Shown one piece after another: positions 23,634 through 30,445 of a DNA stretch of 50,168 nt. This DNA is from Ruminococcus sp. UBA4240. Lineage in GTDB: Bacteria > Bacillota > Clostridia > Oscillospirales > Ruminococcaceae. The translations under genes were made by a program, and so were the position numbers. Numbering within the stretch: the first letter of the stretch is position 1; each line of letters opens with the position of its first letter. Below the pieces are notes generated by a model. It searched no databases. It saw only the letters and a program-made list of their open reading frames with translations, and was not told where the DNA came from. Location: assembly GCA_002395525.1 (NCBI GenBank), contig DGXE01000032.1, forward strand, positions 1-50,168. Direction: 5' to 3'.

Positions 23634-24041
23634 TCAATGCTCTTCGGCTTTTTTATCCAGATAGTTTTTTACATTTTCAACAAACGTCCCGGCATCGGCG
23701 ACTTGTTTTTCAACATCGTCCTTTGCGATGATAAAGAAATCATCATAGTCGCTGCCGGTGCGAATATCAAAAAGATTTGATATGATGTCCGACATTTCTC
23801 TGCTAAAAACCCCGGTCTTGACATACAGCCGTCTGAACTCGGATATGACCCCGCTGTGCTTTTTCTTATCGATCATATCAAGTGCGAGGACTGCTCTCAT
23901 AGCATGAAAAACGGCGTAATAGGAACGATTTGCAGCGCCCTTATAGTCTCCGAGCGCCATTATCTGTCTGGCTGTTTCAAGGCACTCGAAAGCGTGTTCC
24001 ATCCTGAGTTTGGACAAAGCTTTTATATCATCAGCCTGCAT
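23634..24041 (-). CDS. HEPN-domain protein, HepT-type toxin candidate
   Basis: 135 residues, mostly helical. The HEPN RNase motif R-x6-H is visible in NRSYYAVFHAMRAVL. In known HEPN-MNT pairs the HEPN protein is an RNase neutralised when its partner adds AMP to a tyrosine next to the motif. The RX4HXY tyrosine of the best-studied pairs is not at the usual place here (HAM), so the control site may be one of the two Tyr inside the motif. Its ATG lies 11 bases inside the end of the MNT gene. Confidence 0.85.
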   Translation of the reverse strand: MQADDIKALSKLRMEHAFECLETARQIMALGDYKGAANRSYYAVFHAMRAVLALDMIDKKKHSGVISEFRRLYVKTGVFSREMSDIISNLFDIRTGSDYDDFFIIAKDDVEKQVADAGTFVENVKNYLDKKAEEH

Positions 24042-24372
24042 AGCGTATCCCCTCACTCAGAACATTTCTATAGTACGGAAGAATATCTGCATATCTTATG
24101 AACTGCTCGGCAGGCTTGGCGGTTATCGATACGGTAACATCGTGTTCAAGGCTCAGAGTGCTGCTGACAGAAGATATCCTCTGCCTGATGCCGGCAAGCT
24201 CTTCTGCGCTCATATCAACTGTTATAAGTATATCCACATCGCTTTCGTCATCATAATCACCCCGTGCGTAAGAACCGTAGAGATATGCATCCCGGAGCCT
24301 GTCTCCGAAGATCTGTCCGCACAGAAAATATGCTTCTGCGAGGATCTGTACAGCCTGGCTTGTGTTACACAT
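24031..24372 (-). CDS. MNT-type minimal nucleotidyltransferase (antitoxin candidate)
   Basis: 113 residues with GSYARGDYDDESDVDILI, the GSx10DxD nucleotidyltransferase motif, and a later LEHDVTVSI for the third acidic residue. In HEPN-MNT modules this protein adds AMP groups to the HEPN toxin. It is the first gene of the pair; a GATCGGAGGTGATC site precedes the ATG. Confidence 0.87.
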   Translation of the reverse strand: MCNTSQAVQILAEAYFLCGQIFGDRLRDAYLYGSYARGDYDDESDVDILITVDMSAEELAGIRQRISSVSSTLSLEHDVTVSITAKPAEQFIRYADILPYYRNVLSEGIRYAG

Positions 24373-24404
24373 ACGATCACCTCCGATCCGTTTCTCTTTT
24401 TCAC

Positions 24405-24433
24405 ATTATACCATATCTGTAACAGAAAATCAA
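24405..24433 (-). promoter_or_regulatory. Promoter of the HEPN-MNT pair
   Basis: On the minus strand TTGATT, 17 bases, TATAAT, about 33 bases before the MNT start. Confidence 0.75.
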
Positions 24434-24581
24434 GTATGTTATCACCATCCTTCACTACCATTTACTACCAATTAATGCCAACCTCGCAAAAATGCCCCGA
24501 AAAAGACGAAATATAACATCACTTGATGAAACCTGACAAAAAGCAAAAAGGTTCATCAAACGCCGCAGGGACAAAGAAAAA

Positions 24582-24610
24582 TGGCATTCTGTGAAGTTTC
24601 ACAAAATGCC
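24582..24610 (-). terminator. tRNA-Leu terminator (repeat copy 2)
   Basis: On the minus strand, 6 bases after the tRNA CCA end, TGGCATTTTGTGA and TCACAGAATGCCA pair and TTTTTC follows. The same unit recurs at 23561-23590. Confidence 0.85.
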
Positions 24611-24616
24611 ATGAAT

Positions 24617-24703
24617 TGGTGCGGATAACAGGAGTTGAACCTGCACCGAGTCGCCCCGACTAGAACCTGAATCTAGCGCGTCTGCCTATTCCGCCATATC
24701 CGC
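24617..24703 (-). tRNA. tRNA-Leu (anticodon CAG), CCA encoded
   Basis: 87 bases. The acceptor stem is GCGGATA/TATCCGC, discriminator A and encoded CCA. The anticodon stem is CTAGA/TCTAG with loop TTCAGGT, so the anticodon is CAG. The long variable arm GTCGGGGCGACTC marks a class II tRNA, and the T-arm holds GGTTCAACTCC. Its consensus promoter and hairpin terminator are both visible. Confidence 0.96.
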
Positions 24704-24723
24704 ACATCAAAAGAACAATAGAT

Positions 24724-24752
24724 ATTATACCCCAAATTTGGAGCTTTGTCAA
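24724..24752 (-). promoter_or_regulatory. Promoter of tRNA-Leu
   Basis: On the minus strand TTGACA, 17 bases, TATAAT, about 20 bases before the tRNA 5' end. Confidence 0.9.
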
Positions 24753-24798
24753 GGGTTTTTAAAAAATGTTTACAAAAGCAGATGGTCTCCTCAGCATA

Positions 24799-24832
24799 CA
24801 GCGATCCCCTCCCATGCAGGGAGGGGCTGCTG
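24799..24832 (-). terminator. GC-rich hairpin after the solute-binding protein gene
   Basis: CCCCTCCC and GGGAGGGG with a 5-base loop, extended by CAGC/GCTG, about 20 bases past the stop of the minus-strand gene. There is no T-run, so terminator activity is uncertain. Confidence 0.45.
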
Positions 24833-24851
24833 TTAATGTGTGAAACGGTTA

Positions 24852-26264
24852 TCAGCCGAAGTTTTCTGCTATCTGATCGTTTATCTCACTGATGAGGCCG
24901 TCTACTGCGCCGCTTATCTCATCACGGGTGGTGGACCATTCCTTGCCGTTGTAGGAGGCATCCTTGATGGGGTTGTGAACAAGGTCATACACATCGGAGG
25001 ATACGCCTGCATAGAAGTCTATCACAGGGTTCTCGTTGGTAAGCTCCTTTGTCTTGTACCACATATCCACCATGTCATCAGTCCATCCATAGTCCTCACG
25101 GTACTGCTTTTCGGCTATCTCCTGACCTGTGGGATCCTTTACTGCTGCCAGCTTGCATCTCATGAACGCCGCTGCGCCCTCGGGATTGGGAGCCGCCTTG
25201 CACAGGGCATAGGCATCAACGCCGGAGGGAAGATAATATGCATCCGCACTTGGATCACGGGGCATGGGAACGAACATTATATCCCCCTGCTCCCCGAAGT
25301 TGGACAGATCCGTCTCATACAGTGCCCAAATGCCGCAGGGATAGAACAGTGTCAGACCCTCGGACACTCTCTGGGGCTGCTCCACCCAGCTGAACTCCGC
25401 CTTGGGGAGGGGCAGCTGATTGCGGTTGAGATCCAGCATGAAGTTCTCTGCACGCTCCATCTCATCGCTCATAAGGTGGCTTACGATCCTGCCGTCACGC
25501 ACATCCATGACAGGTGTGCCTGTGGTGAGCAGGAAGTTTATCTCGAACCACCAGCCGTCAAAGCCGTACTTGCCGTTGTCGGGGTCGGAGAAGTCCATGC
25601 ACATCTGCTTGAAGGTGTTCCAGTCCCACTTCCCCTGCTCCAGCAGGTCAGCGGGATCCTCAAGGCCGTTCTCCTCCACTACCTTGCGGTTGTAGATCAT
25701 CACGCAGCCCGCATCGGTGGAAACCACGCTCACATAGTGCTTGCCCCCCAGCATATGCATATCGGAGAGCTTCTTTGCGCCTACGGTCCACTCATCGGTG
25801 TTGAAATCCAGATAATCATCAAAGGGATCGAACATTCCCGCTATTGCCTTTCCGGGGAAGGTGTCAAGGTCTGCTGCGGGGAAAAGGTCGGGGGATGTGC
25901 CTCCAAGCACCTGTACTGACAGGTCGGAATAGCGGGTCTCATAGGTGGTGGGGATATACTCTATCTTGCCGCCGTACTTTGTTTCAAAAAGCTCCAGCTC
26001 CACGGACTTGGGCTTGCCGTTGGCAGGGTTCAGATCCCAGAATGAGAGCCACTTTACAGTGCCCACATTGGTGTTTTCCTCTTCGCCCATGTCGATCTCA
26101 CCTACGGCCTTGGCATCCTCTTCATTGAGCACCTTGGGCTCGGTAGCGGCGGTAGTTGTTGTAGCCGCTGTGGTGTCAGTGGAAGCGGTGTTGGCTGATG
26201 AACAGGCTGTTCCTATAACGGCAATTGCTGCCAGCATTGCCGCTGTCCTTTTGATATTTTTCAT
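24852..26264 (-). CDS. ABC-type sugar-binding lipoprotein, no permease nearby
   Basis: 470 residues. The lipoprotein signal ends in IGTAC (C21), followed by a Thr/Ala linker to about residue 42. The family 1 solute-binding fold has WLSFWDLNPANGK, IPTTYETRYSDLSVQVLGGTSPDLF and YALCKAAPNPEGAAAFM. Such proteins capture oligosaccharides for an ABC importer. No permease or ATPase gene lies in the window, so it must use a remote permease or act as a sensor. It is divergent from an araC gene, which probably controls it and the GH5 gene beyond. Confidence 0.88.
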   Translation of the reverse strand: MKNIKRTAAMLAAIAVIGTACSSANTASTDTTAATTTTAATEPKVLNEEDAKAVGEIDMGEEENTNVGTVKWLSFWDLNPANGKPKSVELELFETKYGGKIEYIPTTYETRYSDLSVQVLGGTSPDLFPAADLDTFPGKAIAGMFDPFDDYLDFNTDEWTVGAKKLSDMHMLGGKHYVSVVSTDAGCVMIYNRKVVEENGLEDPADLLEQGKWDWNTFKQMCMDFSDPDNGKYGFDGWWFEINFLLTTGTPVMDVRDGRIVSHLMSDEMERAENFMLDLNRNQLPLPKAEFSWVEQPQRVSEGLTLFYPCGIWALYETDLSNFGEQGDIMFVPMPRDPSADAYYLPSGVDAYALCKAAPNPEGAAAFMRCKLAAVKDPTGQEIAEKQYREDYGWTDDMVDMWYKTKELTNENPVIDFYAGVSSDVYDLVHNPIKDASYNGKEWSTTRDEISGAVDGLISEINDQIAENFG

Positions 26265-26365
26265 AATACATCTCCTTGTTGGCGGGGGGGATTTTATTGA
26301 ATTTATCCTATCACAAACAACGGAGATTTGAATATAAAAATCTTGTCATTAATATCAGAATTTTG

Positions 26366-26395
26366 TTGACAAAAGTGGGAACACCATGCTATAAT
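26366..26395 (+). promoter_or_regulatory. Promoter of the araC gene
   Basis: TTGACA, 18 bases, TATAAT, 38 bases before the ATG. The 169-base divergent spacer should also hold the start of the solute-binding gene, whose promoter I could not assign safely. Confidence 0.75.
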
Positions 26396-26433
26396 TATCA
26401 TAGCAACCAAAAACATCTGCCCAAGGAGGAGCC

Positions 26434-27177
26434 ATGAAAGAGCATGAGCTTGGGGTACAGCAGTATATCAACCGTGAATACTCCATCGTCCACGACCCCA
26501 TAGAAAAGGAATTTGAGTTCTACGACTATGTTAAAAAGGGTGATATTGAGAATGTGCGCCGCACTATGACCCCCCTTGCCTACGGGAATGTGGGTAAGCT
26601 CTCCGTTGACCGCATCCGCCACCTGCGGTATCATCTTATTGTCACCATTGCCCTTATCACACGGTACTGCATCGAGGGGGGCATGGAGAGCGAAAAGGCA
26701 TACACCCTCAGCGACCTGTACATCAACATGGCAGACAAGGCAGTGACGGAAAAGCAGCTCCGTGACATCCACAGGGAAGCCATATTCGACTTTACAGGCA
26801 AGATGAAGGCTCACCTCAAAGAAAGGATATACTCAAAGCCTGTGGCAATGGCAATGGACTATATCTACGACCACCTGCACGAAAGGATCACCACGGAGGA
26901 CTTGGCAGAGCATACGGGGCTCAGCGTGTCCTACATATCAAGGCTGTTCCACAAAATAACGGGTGTCACCGTCAGCGAATACATCATGCAGAAGCGTGTG
27001 GAGGCGGCTGAAAATATGCTCCGCTTTACAGACTACTCTGCCTCCCATATTGCCAATGTGCTGGCATTTTCCTCCCACAGCCACTTTATCAGCATATTCA
27101 AGAAGCACACAGGCATGACCCCCAACCGCTACCGTGAAAAATACTACCGCAGGAGCGAAGTGATAGCAAGATCATGA
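26434..27177 (+). CDS. AraC-family transcription regulator
   Basis: 247 residues. Residues 1-140 form a helical region (FYDYVKKGDIENVRR, HLRYHLIVTIALITRYCIEGG) like that of AraC regulators that follow a two-component or sugar-sensor part. The C-terminal pair of helix-turn-helix motifs spans about 145-245 (TTEDLAEHTGLSVSYISRLF, FSSHSHFISIFKKHTGMTP). No receiver or cupin is seen. GGAGGAGCC lies before the ATG. It lies between a sugar-binding lipoprotein and a cytosolic GH5 gene and most likely senses a glycan breakdown product. Confidence 0.9.
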   Translation: MKEHELGVQQYINREYSIVHDPIEKEFEFYDYVKKGDIENVRRTMTPLAYGNVGKLSVDRIRHLRYHLIVTIALITRYCIEGGMESEKAYTLSDLYINMADKAVTEKQLRDIHREAIFDFTGKMKAHLKERIYSKPVAMAMDYIYDHLHERITTEDLAEHTGLSVSYISRLFHKITGVTVSEYIMQKRVEAAENMLRFTDYSASHIANVLAFSSHSHFISIFKKHTGMTPNRYREKYYRRSEVIARS

Positions 27178-27286
27178 TACTTAGGACAAACATTTTATAT
27201 ATACTTTCCCCTTTTAGTGGTACAATCATCCACAACGCAGCGTAGTATAAAACTATAAGCTACATTCCCCGACAGGAGGATCACCC

Positions 27287-28237
27287 ATGAAAGAATTAAA
27301 GGGATTCAAGAGAGGCGTTGACCTTGGCGGCTGGTTTTCCCAGTGCGATTACAGCAAGGAGACACTTGACAGCTACATCACTCCCGCAGATTTTGCCCGC
27401 ATAGCATCATGGGGCTTGGATCACGTAAGGCTCCCCATTGACTACAACATACTTGAAAAGCCCGACGGCTCCTGCGACAACGAGGGCTTTGCACGGGTGG
27501 AAACGGCTGTTAAGACCGCCATCGCCAACGGCCTTAACATCATCATCGACCTGCACAAGACCGCCGGCTTCTCCTTTGACAACGGCGAGAACGAAACAGG
27601 CTTCTTCGAGGAAAGAGCCTACCGTGACCGCTTTATCGCCCTGTGGGAGCAGATAGCCCGGCACTTTGCAAAATATGACGGCAGCATTGCCTTTGAGCTT
27701 TTAAATGAGGTGACGGATCAGAAGTACATCACCGTGTGGAACGAATGTGCAAATGAGTGCATTGCCGCTGTCCGCCGCTATGCAAAGACTGTCCCCGTGC
27801 TTGTGGGCAGCTACTGGAACAACAGCGCCTCGGCTGTAAAGGATCTTTCCTCTCCCTATGATGAGAACACCTTCTACAACTTCCACTGCTACGATCCCCT
27901 TAAATTCACCCATCAGGGGGCAACGTGGACGGATATGATAGACCCTGCCGAGCGCATTTCCTTTGATGAGGCAAACATCACCGAGGACAGCTTTGAACAG
28001 CTTTTTGCAAGCGCCATTGAAAAGGCAGAAAAGGAGAACACCGGGCTTTACTGCGGTGAATACGGTGTTATCGACATTGCAGACCCGGAGGATGCCCTTA
28101 AATGGTTCAAGGTCATAAACGCAGTCTTTGAGCGCCACAACATCGGCAGAGCCGCATGGAACTACAAGGGCAAGGACTTCGGCATAATAGATGACCATAT
28201 GTCCCCTGTCAGGGATGAGCTTGTAAAATACCTGTGA
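27287..28237 (+). CDS. Cytosolic GH5-family glycoside hydrolase
   Basis: 316 residues without a signal peptide. The GH5 pattern is GVDLGGWFSQCDY, HVRLPIDYNIL, IIDLHKTAGFSFD, acid/base E141 in FELLNEVTD, NFHCYDPLKF and nucleophile E258 in LYCGEYGVID, then AAWNYKGKDFG. It should cut short imported beta-glucans or related oligosaccharides. The subfamily is not decided by eye. An AGGAGG site precedes the start. The 109-base upstream spacer has TACAAT at 27222 with a poor -35, as expected for an activated promoter. Confidence 0.88.
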   Translation: MKELKGFKRGVDLGGWFSQCDYSKETLDSYITPADFARIASWGLDHVRLPIDYNILEKPDGSCDNEGFARVETAVKTAIANGLNIIIDLHKTAGFSFDNGENETGFFEERAYRDRFIALWEQIARHFAKYDGSIAFELLNEVTDQKYITVWNECANECIAAVRRYAKTVPVLVGSYWNNSASAVKDLSSPYDENTFYNFHCYDPLKFTHQGATWTDMIDPAERISFDEANITEDSFEQLFASAIEKAEKENTGLYCGEYGVIDIADPEDALKWFKVINAVFERHNIGRAAWNYKGKDFGIIDDHMSPVRDELVKYL

Positions 28238-28272
28238 TTTCTTCTGTTTTCATACTTTTCCTTTAAGCAGAG

Positions 28273-28322
28273 CAGGCAGATACCAACGGTGATTACACCC
28301 CGGTATCTGCCTGTTCCGTTTT
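28273..28322 (+). terminator. Terminator after the cytosolic GH5 gene
   Basis: CAGGCAGATACC and GGTATCTGCCTG form a perfect 12-bp stem with a 17-base loop, followed by TTCCGTTTTT. Confidence 0.85.
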
Positions 28323-28348
28323 TCGTATCATATGTAAGTTTCCGGTAG

Positions 28349-28576
28349 TTACGACTTCATGACCATTGTAGAAGCCAGCCTCTCTTCACGAATAGCTTTC
28401 ATATCAACGTCGTTAGCTCCCTTAAGTATGCCCCTGATGGAATCAACGGCAGACACCTTCGGCTTTGCAACAACGGCTACGGCTTCCCCGTCCCTTGTCA
28501 GAACAATATCCTCATTCGCCAGCACAGCAAGATAATTATTAAAATTTGTCTGAAATTCAGCAGTAGTTACGATCAT
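28349..28576 (-). CDS. Phd/YefM-like antitoxin, no toxin adjacent
   Basis: 75 residues with the Phd/YefM N-terminal fold, TTAEFQTNFNNYLAVLANED followed by IVLTRDGEAVAVVAKPK. The ATG at 28576 is well spaced from GGAGATGA. Such proteins bind DNA and a RelE- or Doc-type toxin. None is encoded next to it, since GH5 and VWA genes flank it, so it may be a relic or act on a distant toxin. Confidence 0.8.
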   Translation of the reverse strand: MIVTTAEFQTNFNNYLAVLANEDIVLTRDGEAVAVVAKPKVSAVDSIRGILKGANDVDMKAIREERLASTMVMKS

Positions 28577-28610
28577 AATATCATCTCCGGTCATCAACTA
28601 ATATGTATTT

Positions 28611-30206
28611 TTACTGTCTATACTCTTCTATGAGCCTTATGATGAGGGAATAAAGGCTTTCCACCTCGTAGTGGCCGATGACAGGCTCTAAGTGGCTGTC
28701 CCCGATGCCGGAATCATCGGTGAGGAACACATATGATCCCCCGGTGAATATGGCAAGCCCCCTGCCGAAAAGCTCCGTCTCCCTCTCCGTGTTGGAGGAG
28801 ACAACAGGTATCACCCTTATGCCCTGTGCTGATGCGGCCTTCATTGCGCTCTCCAGAGTGTCAAATGACTGTTTCCCGGAATGGGGGGGCGCATCGAATA
28901 TGAGAAATGCCAGCTTTACCGTATCTTCCCGCCATTCCTGGGAGTGCATACACTCATCCAGTATCTCGGATACCGCCTCGGGAGTGTCCCCGCCCCCGGA
29001 TGCCACCTCTGAATTGAGCTTTTTGCTTATTTCGTTGATGTCGCCGGAGAAGCCGTTGGTCTTGGTGACATAGGGGTCGCCCTCGTCCTTGTAGAAGTTG
29101 ACGGAGTAGCTTACGTTATCCGTGCCCACAGTCTGGGCAATGGCGGTGAACTCGCTCTGCAAAAATGCCAGCTCATCCCCCATGGAGCCTGTGGTGTCCA
29201 CGATGAACATTATCTGCATCTCATCATATGCTGCTCCGCTGCCGTCAAAGGTTATCTCCACCTCATTGGAGACAAATCCGCTCTCTGACTGACGGAACTC
29301 CTCTGCAACCTGTGCCATGGCGGGAGTTTCCTCCACAGGTGTCTCTTCCGCCTTGCCGAAGAGGAGATCTGCCGCATCCTGCCCTAAAAGCTCGGCTGCA
29401 CTGCGGCGCAGCACGATAACAGCCGCATCGTGTACTGTGGTGCGCTCTGTTTCAACAGGCTGCTCCTCCACAGGGGCGGTGGTAACGACCGGTTCGTTGA
29501 CCGTAGGCTCCTGTGCTGGGCTTATGCGGTAGAAGCGGGTCACATCCCCGCTTGTGATCTGCAGGTTGTCCCCCTTGCCGAAGAGATACACTATCCCCTG
29601 CTTGTCGGTGACAGCCGTCCATGACGGATACTGCTCGTCAAAGAGAGTGACCCTTGCATTCACAACCGGTGCTCCGCTTGTGTCGTTTACAGTCACTGCC
29701 GTGCGGAATCTGGGGTCGATGCCGTAGGCGGGGTACTGTATCAGCCCGTTGTTGCACAGGTTGATGAAAAAGCCCCAGTTTTCGTTGTCGTTCCATTCCC
29801 CGGCGGTAAGCTGCCCCGCCTGTATCTGGGAATTGCCTGCTTCTGCCAGGGTTTCCTCCGGCATATCGTCAACGTCCGCAACCTCGTCGTAGCTTTCTAT
29901 CTCCCATGCCCCGTCTGCTTCGGGTGAATCATCCACCGCCGTGGCAGCGGCAACAGTTGTTGCATAGGTCTCCACATGGGTCTCAGCCTTATCCCCGGCT
30001 GCTTCCTCACGGGGAGCATATTCAGCATCTCCGGAGGGGGCAGCCTCATATGCGGGAGCCTCCCCTGATGCATCCCCTGCCGCAGCCGCAGTTTCCACAG
30101 CCCCGGCGGGAGAAGTGGCGGCATTCTCGTGTGATGCGCCGCCGCAGGCGGTCAGCATAGTCATGCATATGGCGCACAGCGCCGCTGTTATCCTTTTTCC
30201 TTTCAT
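28611..30206 (-). CDS. VWA-domain lipoprotein
   Basis: 531 residues. Lipoprotein signal (MLTAC, C21), then an Ala/Glu/Thr-rich disordered stretch to about residue 140. A beta-sandwich like carboxypeptidase regulatory domains follows (AVTVNDTSGAPVVNARVTLF, VTDKQGIVYLFGKGD), then a Pro/Thr/Glu linker and a C-terminal von Willebrand A domain. Its metal site is MFIVDTTGSMGDEL, with GGGDTPEA and LIFDAPPH as the other loops; a Thr replaces the usual first Ser. It should face outward and bind a protein or matrix ligand, but the partner is unknown. Confidence 0.85.
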   Translation of the reverse strand: MKGKRITAALCAICMTMLTACGGASHENAATSPAGAVETAAAAGDASGEAPAYEAAPSGDAEYAPREEAAGDKAETHVETYATTVAAATAVDDSPEADGAWEIESYDEVADVDDMPEETLAEAGNSQIQAGQLTAGEWNDNENWGFFINLCNNGLIQYPAYGIDPRFRTAVTVNDTSGAPVVNARVTLFDEQYPSWTAVTDKQGIVYLFGKGDNLQITSGDVTRFYRISPAQEPTVNEPVVTTAPVEEQPVETERTTVHDAAVIVLRRSAAELLGQDAADLLFGKAEETPVEETPAMAQVAEEFRQSESGFVSNEVEITFDGSGAAYDEMQIMFIVDTTGSMGDELAFLQSEFTAIAQTVGTDNVSYSVNFYKDEGDPYVTKTNGFSGDINEISKKLNSEVASGGGDTPEAVSEILDECMHSQEWREDTVKLAFLIFDAPPHSGKQSFDTLESAMKAASAQGIRVIPVVSSNTERETELFGRGLAIFTGGSYVFLTDDSGIGDSHLEPVIGHYEVESLYSLIIRLIEEYRQ

Positions 30207-30378
30207 AAACACACCCCTATGATAGCATGAAATGTCTTGCTTGCGTTTGTGTAGTGGAGATAATTAACTGCTATCTATAATACAATATTATGCCACAAAA
30301 TATCCCACATTTCACCAAAATATCATAATAATTTGGCGAATGATATAAAGGGGGGCGGCGATTTTGCATATATATGAC

Positions 30379-30406
30379 AAAAGCCCCTGCGGCGAACCGC
30401 AGGGGC
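30379..30406 (-). terminator. Terminator of the surface-protein gene
   Basis: GCCCCTGCGG, loop CGAA/TTCG, CCGCAGGGGC with TTTTGTC on the minus-strand side, 40 bases after the stop. Confidence 0.85.
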
Positions 30407-30445
30407 AATGCGTTATTGTCTTTCGACGTCAAGTCTTGTTAAGAC

